A DNA stretch of 9,254 bases from Methylotenera_A sp049687015. GTDB lineage: Bacteria; Pseudomonadota; Gammaproteobacteria; Burkholderiales; Methylophilaceae. The position numbers were made by a program, and so were the translations under genes. This document shows positions 1 through 5,732 of this stretch, in pieces. The stretch's first letter is position 1. Every line of letters starts with the position of its first letter. The stretch lies in the NCBI GenBank assembly GCA_049687015.1, contig JBAVIP010000064.1, positions 1-9,254 on the forward strand. The letters are read 5' to 3'. Below the pieces are notes generated by a model. It saw only the letters and a list, made by a program, of their open reading frames with translations, ran no database searches and was not told where the DNA came from.

Positions 1-16
1 GCTCATACCAAAACCT

Positions 17-68
17 TGCAAAAGTATTTTTTGCGGCTAATTTTCTGACTGCTGCAAAGGTATTTTTT
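17..68. repeat. 16-bp imperfect direct repeat, 36 bp apart
   Basis: TGCAAAAGTATTTTTT at 17-32 recurs as TGCAAAGGTATTTTTT at 53-68, 15 of 16 bases identical. One copy lies just past the stop codon of the minus-strand hpf gene and the other covers its last sense codons. The 36-base period equals 12 codons, so this could be the trace of a short in-frame duplication at the gene end. It may also be chance in AT-rich DNA. Confidence 0.4.
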
Positions 69-381
69 CATGTCCAAATTCGCGTGAACGATCCAAACGC
101 CGCGCTAGTGTGCGTGCACAACGATCACTGGCACGATCAATCGCAATATAAAGATCAGCTTCTGTATCTTCGATAACGATGTTGTTTTGTCCAGCCAGCG
201 CGATATCAATCTGACAGCGTTTATCTACGCCACCGCGAGGGCCGTTAATGTCAGATAATCGAACCCGCGCACTCATGATGTGGCTATCATTGCGATCAAG
301 TGCAAATTGCATACGTCGTGTGGTGTAGCTACGTAAACTGTCTGTAAGAGAAAACCCATTGGTTTGAATATCAAGCTGCAT
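37..381 (-). CDS. hpf: Short HPF/RaiA-family ribosome-associated protein (S30AE domain)
   Basis: This 114-residue protein belongs to the hibernation-promoting-factor / sigma-54-modulation family, which binds the small ribosomal subunit near the decoding site during slow growth or stress. One S30AE domain fills the protein: the first strand (MQLDIQTNG), helix 1 (LTDSLRSYTTRRMQFAL), the conserved core RLSDINGPRGGVDKRC, and a basic helix 2 (AIDRASDRCARTLARRL). It has no C-terminal dimerisation extension, so it is the short form. The start at 381 is chosen over an in-frame ATG at 414 because AAGGGGGA lies 4 bases upstream of it, while the 414 start has no ribosome site and sits against the terminator at 417-446. 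Family assignment is firm from motifs; the choice between the names HPF and RaiA is not. Confidence 0.87.
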   Translation of the reverse strand: MQLDIQTNGFSLTDSLRSYTTRRMQFALDRNDSHIMSARVRLSDINGPRGGVDKRCQIDIALAGQNNIVIEDTEADLYIAIDRASDRCARTLARRLDRSREFGHEKIPLQQSEN

Positions 382-416
382 CTTGTCCCCCTTGGAGTGT
401 GAATGAATTTGCATTT

Positions 417-446
417 AAAAAAGCTGAGCCATAAAGCTCAGCTTTT
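417..446 (-). terminator. Strong intrinsic terminator between the exported-protein gene and hpf
   Basis: AAAAGCTGAGC (419-429) and GCTCAGCTTTT (436-446) are perfect reverse complements around a 6-base loop. On the minus strand the stem runs into six U, so it should stop transcripts of the gene ending at 461. Only 35 bases remain between it and the hpf start codon, so it also lies in the hpf leader. Confidence 0.85.
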
Positions 447-460
447 CAAACTGTTACAAC

Positions 461-778
461 TTACTTCTGGTTGGTTGTAGCGGCAGGGCGACCTTCCACC
501 TCAGGCTTAGCTGCTTGTGAATCTTCAACAGCCTTATCTGTAGCCACGCCTTGGCTTTTAATCATCTCGGCCTTTGGTGACTGCACTGAATGTTTTTTAT
601 GTGAAGTCTCAGCCGCCGGACGATCTTCTGTTTGAGGGTTTGCTTTTTTCGCAGCATCAATTTCCTCATGCGCCTGTTTTTGCTGTTGATCTATCACATC
701 CTTTTTCATAGGCTCGGCTATAACAGATAGTGAAGCGGTTAATAAAATTGTTGCTAAGCCATACTGTAGTATTTTCAT
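461..778 (-). CDS. Small exported, charged, probably disordered protein
   Basis: I do not recognise the family of this 105-residue protein. Residues 1-21 form a signal peptide: a basic start, a hydrophobic core (YGLATILLTASLSVI) and a V-I-A cleavage site before E22. The mature part is rich in Ala, Lys, Glu, Gln and Pro, has no cysteine and little hydrophobic content, and is predicted by eye to be unstructured and periplasmic. It carries a degenerate twofold repeat: residues 42-58 (AAK...DRPAAET) and 89-102 (AAK...GRPAATT). The ATG at 778 has AGGAG at 785-789 with a spacing of 6 bases. It ends 15 bases before the terminator at 417-446. No enzymatic motif is visible and I assign no function. 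Confidence 0.72.
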   Translation of the reverse strand: MKILQYGLATILLTASLSVIAEPMKKDVIDQQQKQAHEEIDAAKKANPQTEDRPAAETSHKKHSVQSPKAEMIKSQGVATDKAVEDSQAAKPEVEGRPAATTNQK

Positions 779-871
779 TTCAAACTCCTTTTGATTCTCA
801 TAAAAATATTAGTTACACCTTTACATTTCATAACATACTTAATTTTCAACATGCTTTCATTTTTGTTGTCC

Positions 872-899
872 TCCATAAACTAGACATATAGATTGTCAA
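872..899 (-). promoter_or_regulatory. Possible sigma70-type promoter for the exported-protein gene
   Basis: A perfect -35 hexamer TTGACA reads on the minus strand at 899-894. After 16 bases there is a weak -10 candidate, TATGGA, at 877-872. It would give a leader of roughly 85 bases before the ATG at 778. Two perfect palindromes lie just upstream (911-920 and 933-940). The -10 match is poor, so this is tentative. Confidence 0.3.
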
Positions 900-910
900 G
901 CTAATGCCTT

Positions 911-940
911 AAGTGCACTTCCCTGATTCTATTGACGTCA
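911..940. repeat. Two perfect palindromes two helical turns apart
   Basis: AAGTGCACTT at 911-920 and TGACGTCA at 933-940 are each perfectly self-complementary. Their centres are 21 bases apart, placing them on the same face of the helix. They lie between the small gene ending at 946 and the candidate -35 element at 894-899, which would suit activator sites, but the two sequences are unrelated to each other. Confidence 0.35.
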
Positions 941-945
941 CTCGC

Positions 946-1137
946 TTAGGTTTTCATGCTTAACAAGTTCCTTACCAATAACTTGATTTTATTTTCCGAG
1001 CCAGATTTTCCGCTGAGAATTCTGTTTAATTTGTCTGGTGTCGGCAGCATTCCAAGACGAATTGCAAATTGCAGTTGCCTGGCTGAATAGCCGCGTAATT
1101 CTTCTATCAGTGCATCATTTTTGACTTTAAGGACCAT
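946..1137 (-). CDS. 63-residue protein resembling the N-terminal half of an HPF domain
   Basis: The start at 1137 is chosen over an in-frame ATG at 1197 because AAGGAG (1144-1149) lies 6 bases upstream. The resulting protein can be aligned by eye with the HPF protein encoded at 37-381. Both begin with M-x-L-x-(I/V), and LRGYSARQLQFAI here matches LRSYTTRRMQFAL there (7 of the first 12 positions identical, at nearly the same distance from the N terminus). The later segment RILSGKSGSENKIKLLV lines up more loosely with RVRLSDINGPRGGVDKRCQIDIAL. The second helix of the S30AE fold is absent because the frame stops after MKT. It may be a degraded hpf copy or a real short paralogue. Its start faces the LysR-type gene at 1259 across a shared spacer, so it may be regulated by it. 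The good ribosome site favours a translated gene. Confidence 0.6.
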   Translation of the reverse strand: MVLKVKNDALIEELRGYSARQLQFAIRLGMLPTPDKLNRILSGKSGSENKIKLLVRNLLSMKT

Positions 1138-1177
1138 TATTTTCTCCTTGCTATTGAATATGTGACAAACTTTACGC

Positions 1178-1238
1178 TTAGAATATACTTCTAACAATAA
1201 TATAAAAATTGAATGATACTTCTAATTTTTAGATGTAT
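1178..1238. promoter_or_regulatory. Candidate LysR-type operator: two dyads built from TTCTAA half-sites
   Basis: TTAGAA (1178-1183) and TTCTAA (1189-1194) form a perfect dyad with a 5-base spacer. ATACTTCTAA (1216-1225) and TTAGATGTAT (1229-1238) form a second dyad, 9 of 10 bases paired, with a 3-base spacer. ATACTTCTAA also occurs at 1185-1194, so the unit is directly repeated 31 bases apart, about three helical turns. The array fills the space between the divergent starts at 1137 and 1259, the usual place for a LysR-type regulator to bind. Binding itself is inferred. Confidence 0.55.
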
Positions 1239-1258
1239 TTTTGATACAGGAGAGGCGT

Positions 1259-2173
1259 GTGAAGAACTTAAATTTCAAGCACTTAAGATACTTTTGGATG
1301 GTGGGCAAGACTGGTAGTATTGCTCGGGCGAGTGAACAGCTTTATTTGTCTCCCCAATCAATAAGTGTGCAGTTGGGTGATTTGGAGAACAATCTTGGTG
1401 TTCAGCTTTTTCGCAAGGCAGGTCGTGGCCTTGAGTTGACTGATATGGGGCGCAGAGTTTTTAGCTATGCAGATGAGATATTTTCCCTTGGAAATGAATT
1501 GCTAGAGGTTGCTCAACATCAGCAAGTTAAAAGAAGCACCCCGTTTCGGATCGGCATTACAGATTCAGTGCCTAAATCACTTGCTTATCGGTCATTAGAG
1601 CCGGTTTTACATTTGGAAGACTCTATTCGACTAATTTGTAGAGAAGGAAAGTTGGCAAACCTGTTGTCGGAAATGTCGGTAAACCAGCTCGACCTGGTGA
1701 TTGCCGATCGTCCCATGCCCGCCAATCTCAATGTTCGTGCGCATAACCATTTGTTAGGCGAAAGCAAGCTTGCAATTTTTGCTGCTAAAAGCTTGATAGA
1801 AACTTATATTGAAGGTAATAAAAATGTACACTTTCCTTTCAATCTGAATGGCGCACCTTTTTTACTGCCGGGCGAGGATTTCACCTTTCAGAAAAAACTG
1901 ATTGCATGGTTTGAATCAAAAAAAGTCTATCCTCGCATTGTTGGCGAGTTTGATGATAGTGCCTTAGTTAAGTCTTTTGGCCAGGCTGGCGCAGGTTTCT
2001 TTGTAGGGCCAATGGCCATTGCAGATTACATCTGTCGTCAGTACGAGGTGGAAAAAGTGGGCCAGGTGGACACCATTGTAGAGCAACTTTACGCAATCAC
2101 AACAGAACGTCGTCTCACGCATCCTGCTGTCATTGCAATCGTGCAAGCGACTTCTAAAATATTTTCTGTATAG
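1259..2173 (+). CDS. nhaR: LysR-family transcriptional regulator, NhaR type
   Basis: This 304-residue DNA-binding regulator opens with LNFKHLRYFW.V...GSIARASEQLYLSPQSIS, followed by LGVQLFRKAGRGLELTDMGR and YADEIFSLGNEL, a pattern typical of NhaR. In E. coli NhaR activates the Na+/H+ antiporter gene nhaA in response to sodium. Residues about 2-60 form the winged helix-turn-helix and linker helix; the rest is the two-lobed effector-binding domain. Length fits the family (E. coli about 301). The GTG at 1259 is preferred over a TTG at 1241 because AGGAG at 1248-1252 sits 6 bases upstream of the GTG and would lie inside the coding region otherwise. No antiporter gene is adjacent in the window, so the target is unknown; the divergent small gene at 1137 is the positional candidate. 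The symbol reflects family, not proven function. Confidence 0.9.
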   Translation: MKNLNFKHLRYFWMVGKTGSIARASEQLYLSPQSISVQLGDLENNLGVQLFRKAGRGLELTDMGRRVFSYADEIFSLGNELLEVAQHQQVKRSTPFRIGITDSVPKSLAYRSLEPVLHLEDSIRLICREGKLANLLSEMSVNQLDLVIADRPMPANLNVRAHNHLLGESKLAIFAAKSLIETYIEGNKNVHFPFNLNGAPFLLPGEDFTFQKKLIAWFESKKVYPRIVGEFDDSALVKSFGQAGAGFFVGPMAIADYICRQYEVEKVGQVDTIVEQLYAITTERRLTHPAVIAIVQATSKIFSV

Positions 2174-2228
2174 CCGATTGCAACATTCACTTTATTTACT
2201 GCCCTATATGCCAAATGCTGTTTTAAGT

Positions 2229-2266
2229 CGGGAGCGCGCTGCGGAGACCTGCCGCATCGCGGGAGC
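2229..2266. repeat. GC-rich hairpin flanked by a direct heptamer repeat
   Basis: GCGCTGCGG (2236-2244) pairs with CCGCATCGC (2252-2260) at 8 of 9 positions around a 7-base loop. CGGGAGC occurs immediately on the left (2229-2235) and again at 2260-2266. No T-run follows, so it is not a standard terminator. It sits about 60 bases past the nhaR stop and could protect the mRNA 3' end or be a small repeat element. Confidence 0.4.
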
Positions 2267-2451
2267 TTCAATCGTACGATATGTCAAAGTAGCAGCAACT
2301 ACTCGGAACATATTGTCATTTCTTTGTCATTATTTGAACTTGTCACTTTATTGTGGGCACCATTCGTTACGCTAAGGATGATGCGACGAAAGAAAGCGTT
2401 ATGTTTATTAAATTATGCGTTTTGTAAGGGTTAATTTTGAGTTAAAATTAG

Positions 2452-2480
2452 TAACAATTTGTAATGTTATATTTACAAAT
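2452..2480. promoter_or_regulatory. Overlapping dyads upstream of the GMC oxidoreductase gene
   Basis: ATTTGTAA (2457-2464) and TTACAAAT (2473-2480) are perfect reverse complements with an 8-base spacer. TAACA (2452-2456) and TGTTA (2465-2469) form a second dyad overlapping the first. A further dyad, AACTTT/AAAGTT, follows at 2487-2504. This looks like an operator for an unidentified regulator; AT-rich DNA raises the chance of coincidence. Confidence 0.4.
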
Positions 2481-2545
2481 AATTTCAACTTTTTCACTAA
2501 AGTTTACAGTCTGTCAGGAATGCGGGTAGATTGAGATGTTCTAAT

Positions 2546-2562
2546 TTTTACTTGAGGTAAAA
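2546..2562 (+). promoter_or_regulatory. Short stem-loop in the GMC gene leader
   Basis: TTTTAC (2546-2551) and GTAAAA (2557-2562) pair perfectly around a 5-base loop, 40 bases before the ATG at 2603. It may be a leader hairpin or a binding site. The stem is weak and no riboswitch architecture is recognisable. Confidence 0.25.
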
Positions 2563-2602
2563 GTTGGTTTTAGACTTAAAAAATTAATTTACACGAGAAT
2601 AT

Positions 2603-4420
2603 ATGAAAGTAGATGCACGTAAGCTGGAAAATGGTCAGATAGTAGAATCTGATGTTTGTGTTATTGGTGCGGGGCCAGCAGGAACAACGTTGTCTAGAGA
2701 GTTTATTGGCACAGATATCAGCGTTAACCTGCTGGAAAGCGGTGGAGACAAGCACGACCACAGGGTGTATCGCTTGGGCGAGGGCACCTTGAGCGGAGAT
2801 CTATATGAACCGCTTGAGTCAATGTATTTACGCCAGATAGGCGGCACTGCAAATAACTGGATTCTCCAGATGACGGATAATGAGTATGGCTACCGTTATA
2901 CACCTTTAGAGGCAATTGATTTTGAACCGCGCGATGGGCTGCCTTACAGTGGCTGGCCAATCAGGAAAAGTGATCTTGACCCTTACTATGCACGCGTGCA
3001 AGCGGTTTGTGATATTGGGCAGTACGAGTATTCAGCCGAGTATTGGTCTAAGGAGGAAGGTATGCTGCCAATTCCGCTTCCATCAGAAAAAGCATATAAC
3101 AGTGTATTTCTTTTTGGACCAACAAAAAAGTTTACCAAAGACTTCCCGGCACAAATCGCCAGTTCACAAAACGTCACTATTTACGCCCATGCTACGGTTG
3201 TAGAGCTGATTTCAAGTGATGATGGACTAAAAATCGAAAGTGCATTGGTGCGCACATTTGACGGCAAGGAAATATATTTTAAGGCTAAGCAGTTCATCAT
3301 TTCTGCGAACGCGCTGCAAACTCCACGGTTGCTGTTGAGTTCAAGGCGGCATCATCCCAATGGCATAGGTAACCAGCATGATAATGTTGGTCGTTATTAT
3401 ATGGATCATAATTTGGTTCCAAGCGGCAACTTTGTTCCTTACGACCCCAGGCTTATTAATAAAATGGGATTTTATGACATGCAGGCGGTGGATGGGGCTT
3501 CAGTCTTGGGCAGGCTTACCCTATCCCCGAAAATCATGCATGAGCAAGGTTTGCGTAATTTTGCGGTCATGCTTTTTCCAACACTTTGGAATCAAGTGCA
3601 ATTAGATGCCATGAATAGCGTTGCCGCACTTAAACTACATCTGATGTTTAACTACACCCGTTTTCCCAAGGGCCTGGGTAGGCATTTGCTTAACATTTTC
3701 CGTGGCAGAAACCGTCTATTACGTGCTGTGTATGAAAAAATCCGTTACAACGTTCCGGTGCTTCTGGGTTTGGGGCGCGGGGGATGGTCGCGCATCGCCA
3801 ATAACGAAAAGAAATACTACCGCCTCGAATTGCTTGCGCTGGTTGAACAATCACCTAACCCCAATAATCGTGTCACGTTAACGGATGAAAAAGATGAACT
3901 GGGTTGCCCTAAAATAAAGGTGCACTATACTTGCGCTACAGAGGATATTGAAAGTGTAAAGCGCGCTCAAAAAATATTGGGCGAAGCGCTTGTTGAAACT
4001 AGCCTTGGGCAATATGAGCCCCCGATTCAATCAGCCGAGGTCATGAAGACGCTTACTGGCCTGCACCACATGATGGGCACTACACGTATGAGTGATGACC
4101 CGCGCCATGGCGTGGTGGATAGAGATTGTCGGGTTCATGGCGTCAGCAATCTATTTATTGCCGGAAGTGCGGTTTTTACGACAGGTGGCTACGCTAATCC
4201 TACATTGACTAACCTTGCGTTGTCGATTCGTGTTGCTGACCAAGTTAAGCTTAAACTATCAGCGGCAGCAGCATCAGTGTCAGCTGTAGTTTCAGCAGCA
4301 GAAGCCGCTGCAGGAGCTGCACAAGCAGAAGCTGAACAAGCAGCATTAGAAGCAATCAACAGAAGCAAAGGCAACAGCATCAGTACTGGAAGCAATCAGC
4401 AAAAGCAGAAGCAAAACTAG
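2603..4420 (+). CDS. GMC-family FAD-dependent oxidoreductase with Ala/Glu/Gln-rich C-terminal tail
   Basis: This 605-residue flavoprotein belongs to the glucose-methanol-choline oxidoreductase family, which oxidises alcohols or sugars; the substrate cannot be told from sequence. The FAD-binding motif is GAGPAG (22-27), with E45 in LLESGG ready to bind the ribose. RQIGGTANNW is the second family signature. In the C-terminal domain GLHHMMGTTRM supplies the catalytic histidine (H488 or H489), and N532 in YANPT is the usual partner. There is no signal peptide or Tat motif, so it is probably cytoplasmic. The family fold ends near residue 552; residues 553-605 form a low-complexity tail, first Ala-rich and helical, then Ser/Asn/Gln/Lys. 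The ribosome site is weak (CGAGA). The gene stands alone on its strand and converges with xseA. Confidence 0.9.
   Translation: MKVDARKLENGQIVESDVCVIGAGPAGTTLSREFIGTDISVNLLESGGDKHDHRVYRLGEGTLSGDLYEPLESMYLRQIGGTANNWILQMTDNEYGYRYTPLEAIDFEPRDGLPYSGWPIRKSDLDPYYARVQAVCDIGQYEYSAEYWSKEEGMLPIPLPSEKAYNSVFLFGPTKKFTKDFPAQIASSQNVTIYAHATVVELISSDDGLKIESALVRTFDGKEIYFKAKQFIISANALQTPRLLLSSRRHHPNGIGNQHDNVGRYYMDHNLVPSGNFVPYDPRLINKMGFYDMQAVDGASVLGRLTLSPKIMHEQGLRNFAVMLFPTLWNQVQLDAMNSVAALKLHLMFNYTRFPKGLGRHLLNIFRGRNRLLRAVYEKIRYNVPVLLGLGRGGWSRIANNEKKYYRLELLALVEQSPNPNNRVTLTDEKDELGCPKIKVHYTCATEDIESVKRAQKILGEALVETSLGQYEPPIQSAEVMKTLTGLHHMMGTTRMSDDPRHGVVDRDCRVHGVSNLFIAGSAVFTTGGYANPTLTNLALSIRVADQVKLKLSAAAASVSAVVSAAEAAAGAAQAEAEQAALEAINRSKGNSISTGSNQQKQKQN
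4261..4420 (+). repeat. GCA-rich low-complexity tract with phase-shifted copies
   Basis: This stretch encodes the GMC protein tail and is dominated by GCA/GAA/CAG words. GAAGCAATCA occurs at 4349 and 4389, 40 bases apart, and CAGCATCAGT occurs near 4268 and 4375. Because 40 is not a multiple of three, the copies are read in different frames. Confidence 0.5.
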
Positions 4421-4441
4421 CAGCAGCAATTGCAAGTATTA

Positions 4442-5680
4442 TTATTCTATTTTGTTGATTTTGGCTGTGGCTTTGCCAGTTGCAAAATGAATCTGTACGA
4501 TATCTGACAACTTTATTTGACTGGTTGACCGCACGACTTCGCCTTTCTCGGTTTGTACTAACGCATAGCCGCGCGCCAGCACGGCTTGCGGGCTGAGTTG
4601 TTCGACACTGTTTTTTAATCGCAGCAAATGCTGTTGATGCGTTTGTAGCTGTTGTTGCATGGCTAAAGCGAATCGATTTTGCAGTTGTTTAAGCTGATTC
4701 TCTTTATTTTCCAATTGTTGTAACGGTGAAACCAGCCTGCGCGCTAAAAAGTCCAATTTTTGAGCCTGTTGATTCAGCGTAAAAGTCATTTGCTTATTCA
4801 GGTGGTTATATAAATTAGCGAGTTGATTTTTCAGGCTGCTCACATCCATACAGGCCAGCTCGGCCGCCGCGGTGGGCGTGGCGGCGCGCATATCTGCCAC
4901 AAAATCGCAAATGGTAAAATCGGTTTCGTGGCCGACACCGCTGATAGTGGGAATGGCGCAATTGGCAATGGCGCGGGCAACGATTTCCTCGTTAAATTGC
5001 CACAAATCTTCCATGCTGCCACCGCCGCGGCAGATGATCAGCGTATCGACTTCTGCACGCTGGTTGGCGACGTTGATGGCATCAGCAATAAGCGCAGCAG
5101 CCCCTTTGCCTTGCACAGGCGTGGGGTAGATGATGACGCCGATGCCTGGGTTGCGGCGTTTGAGTGTGGTCAATACATCCCTCAGCGCTGCAGCGTCGGG
5201 TGAAGTGACGATGCCGATGGCGTTGGGATGCTTTGGAATCGCCTGTTTGGAGGCCTCGTCAAATAAGCCTTCCAGAGCAAGCTTGTTTTTAAGTTTTTCA
5301 AACGCTTCAAACAAGGCGCCCAGACCGGCTTTTTGCACAAACTCCACTGTGAGCTGAAAATCACCACGTGCTTCGTAAAGGGTTACCGTGCAGCGCGCCT
5401 CGATTTTATCGCCCTCGCGCGGCATAAAATCGACATAACTATTGCGGCCCTTAAACATCACGCATTTAACTTGCGCGGTTTGGTCTTTCAGCGAAAAATA
5501 CCAATGCCCGCTGGCGGCGCGGGTGAAATTGGACACCTCACCCGATATCCAAAATAGCGGAAAACTCATCTCCAGCACTTCGCGCGCTAAACGATTCAGC
5601 TCGCTTACAGTCAATATGTGCTGGTTGTTTAAATTTGGGCTTAAATTTGCGGGTAAGTCTGCCAAAGTTTGCTCGTCCAA
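4442..5680 (-). CDS. xseA: Exodeoxyribonuclease VII large subunit
   Basis: XseA is the catalytic subunit of exonuclease VII, which degrades single-stranded DNA from both ends in mismatch repair and after DNA damage, in complex with XseB. An N-terminal OB fold (about 20-115) starts with ILTVSELNR and includes WISGEVSNF and GHWYFSLKD. The catalytic domain has GIVTSPDAAALRD (156-168), CRGGGSMEDLWQFNEE (217-232) and GVGHETDFT..DFVADMRAATPTAAAEL (248-275). A Gln/Leu-rich coiled coil (about 280-360) and the C-terminal LARGYALV strand complete it. At 412 residues it is somewhat shorter than E. coli XseA (about 456). The first possible start is a TTG at 5680 without a clear ribosome site; a second TTG at 5665 is possible, with the conserved region unaffected. 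xseB is not in the window. It is divergent from dsbB, 52 bases apart. Confidence 0.96.
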   Translation of the reverse strand: MDEQTLADLPANLSPNLNNQHILTVSELNRLAREVLEMSFPLFWISGEVSNFTRAASGHWYFSLKDQTAQVKCVMFKGRNSYVDFMPREGDKIEARCTVTLYEARGDFQLTVEFVQKAGLGALFEAFEKLKNKLALEGLFDEASKQAIPKHPNAIGIVTSPDAAALRDVLTTLKRRNPGIGVIIYPTPVQGKGAAALIADAINVANQRAEVDTLIICRGGGSMEDLWQFNEEIVARAIANCAIPTISGVGHETDFTICDFVADMRAATPTAAAELACMDVSSLKNQLANLYNHLNKQMTFTLNQQAQKLDFLARRLVSPLQQLENKENQLKQLQNRFALAMQQQLQTHQQHLLRLKNSVEQLSPQAVLARGYALVQTEKGEVVRSTSQIKLSDIVQIHFATGKATAKINKIE

Positions 5681-5732
5681 TAAGTTATCTAGGTTAAAAT
5701 GGTTTTTTTAAGATTATATTGTAAAGATTACT

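Larger units (their letters stand above)
2174..2602. other. 429-base gene-free spacer between nhaR and the GMC oxidoreductase gene
   Basis: I see no credible gene here; the short open frames lack ribosome sites and family motifs. The left part has a GC-rich hairpin (2236-2260). The middle has three TTGTCA words at 2313, 2324 and 2340. The right 170 bases are very AT-rich and hold several dyads that probably belong to the promoter of the next gene. No U-tract terminator for nhaR is evident. I could not fix a convincing -35/-10 pair. Confidence 0.6.

Noticed and set aside
776..801. Eight-codon minus-strand frame whose stop overlaps the ATG of the exported-protein gene.
   Set aside because: It has no properly spaced ribosome site, and it contains the ribosome site of the real gene, which explains its sequence.
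846..860. Four-codon open frame (M-K-A-C) on the minus strand with a strong GGAGGA site 8 bases upstream, ahead of the exported-protein gene.
   Set aside because: It is too short to judge, and its ribosome site overlaps the best -10 candidate at 872-877, so it would not be in a transcript from that promoter.
911..940. TGACGTCA as a eukaryotic-type CRE element.
   Set aside because: The gene content is bacterial; the 8-mer is noted only as a perfect palindrome.
2133..2375. 80-codon plus-strand frame running from the end of nhaR into the spacer.
   Set aside because: It begins inside nhaR, has no ribosome site and its product resembles no family; it is better read as non-coding spacer.
4421..4441. 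Terminator between the converging GMC and xseA genes.
   Set aside because: The 21-base gap holds no inverted repeat or T-run that would support an intrinsic terminator.
4823..5203. 126-codon open frame antisense to xseA.
   Set aside because: It lies over the conserved catalytic part of XseA and shows no motif or ribosome site of its own.
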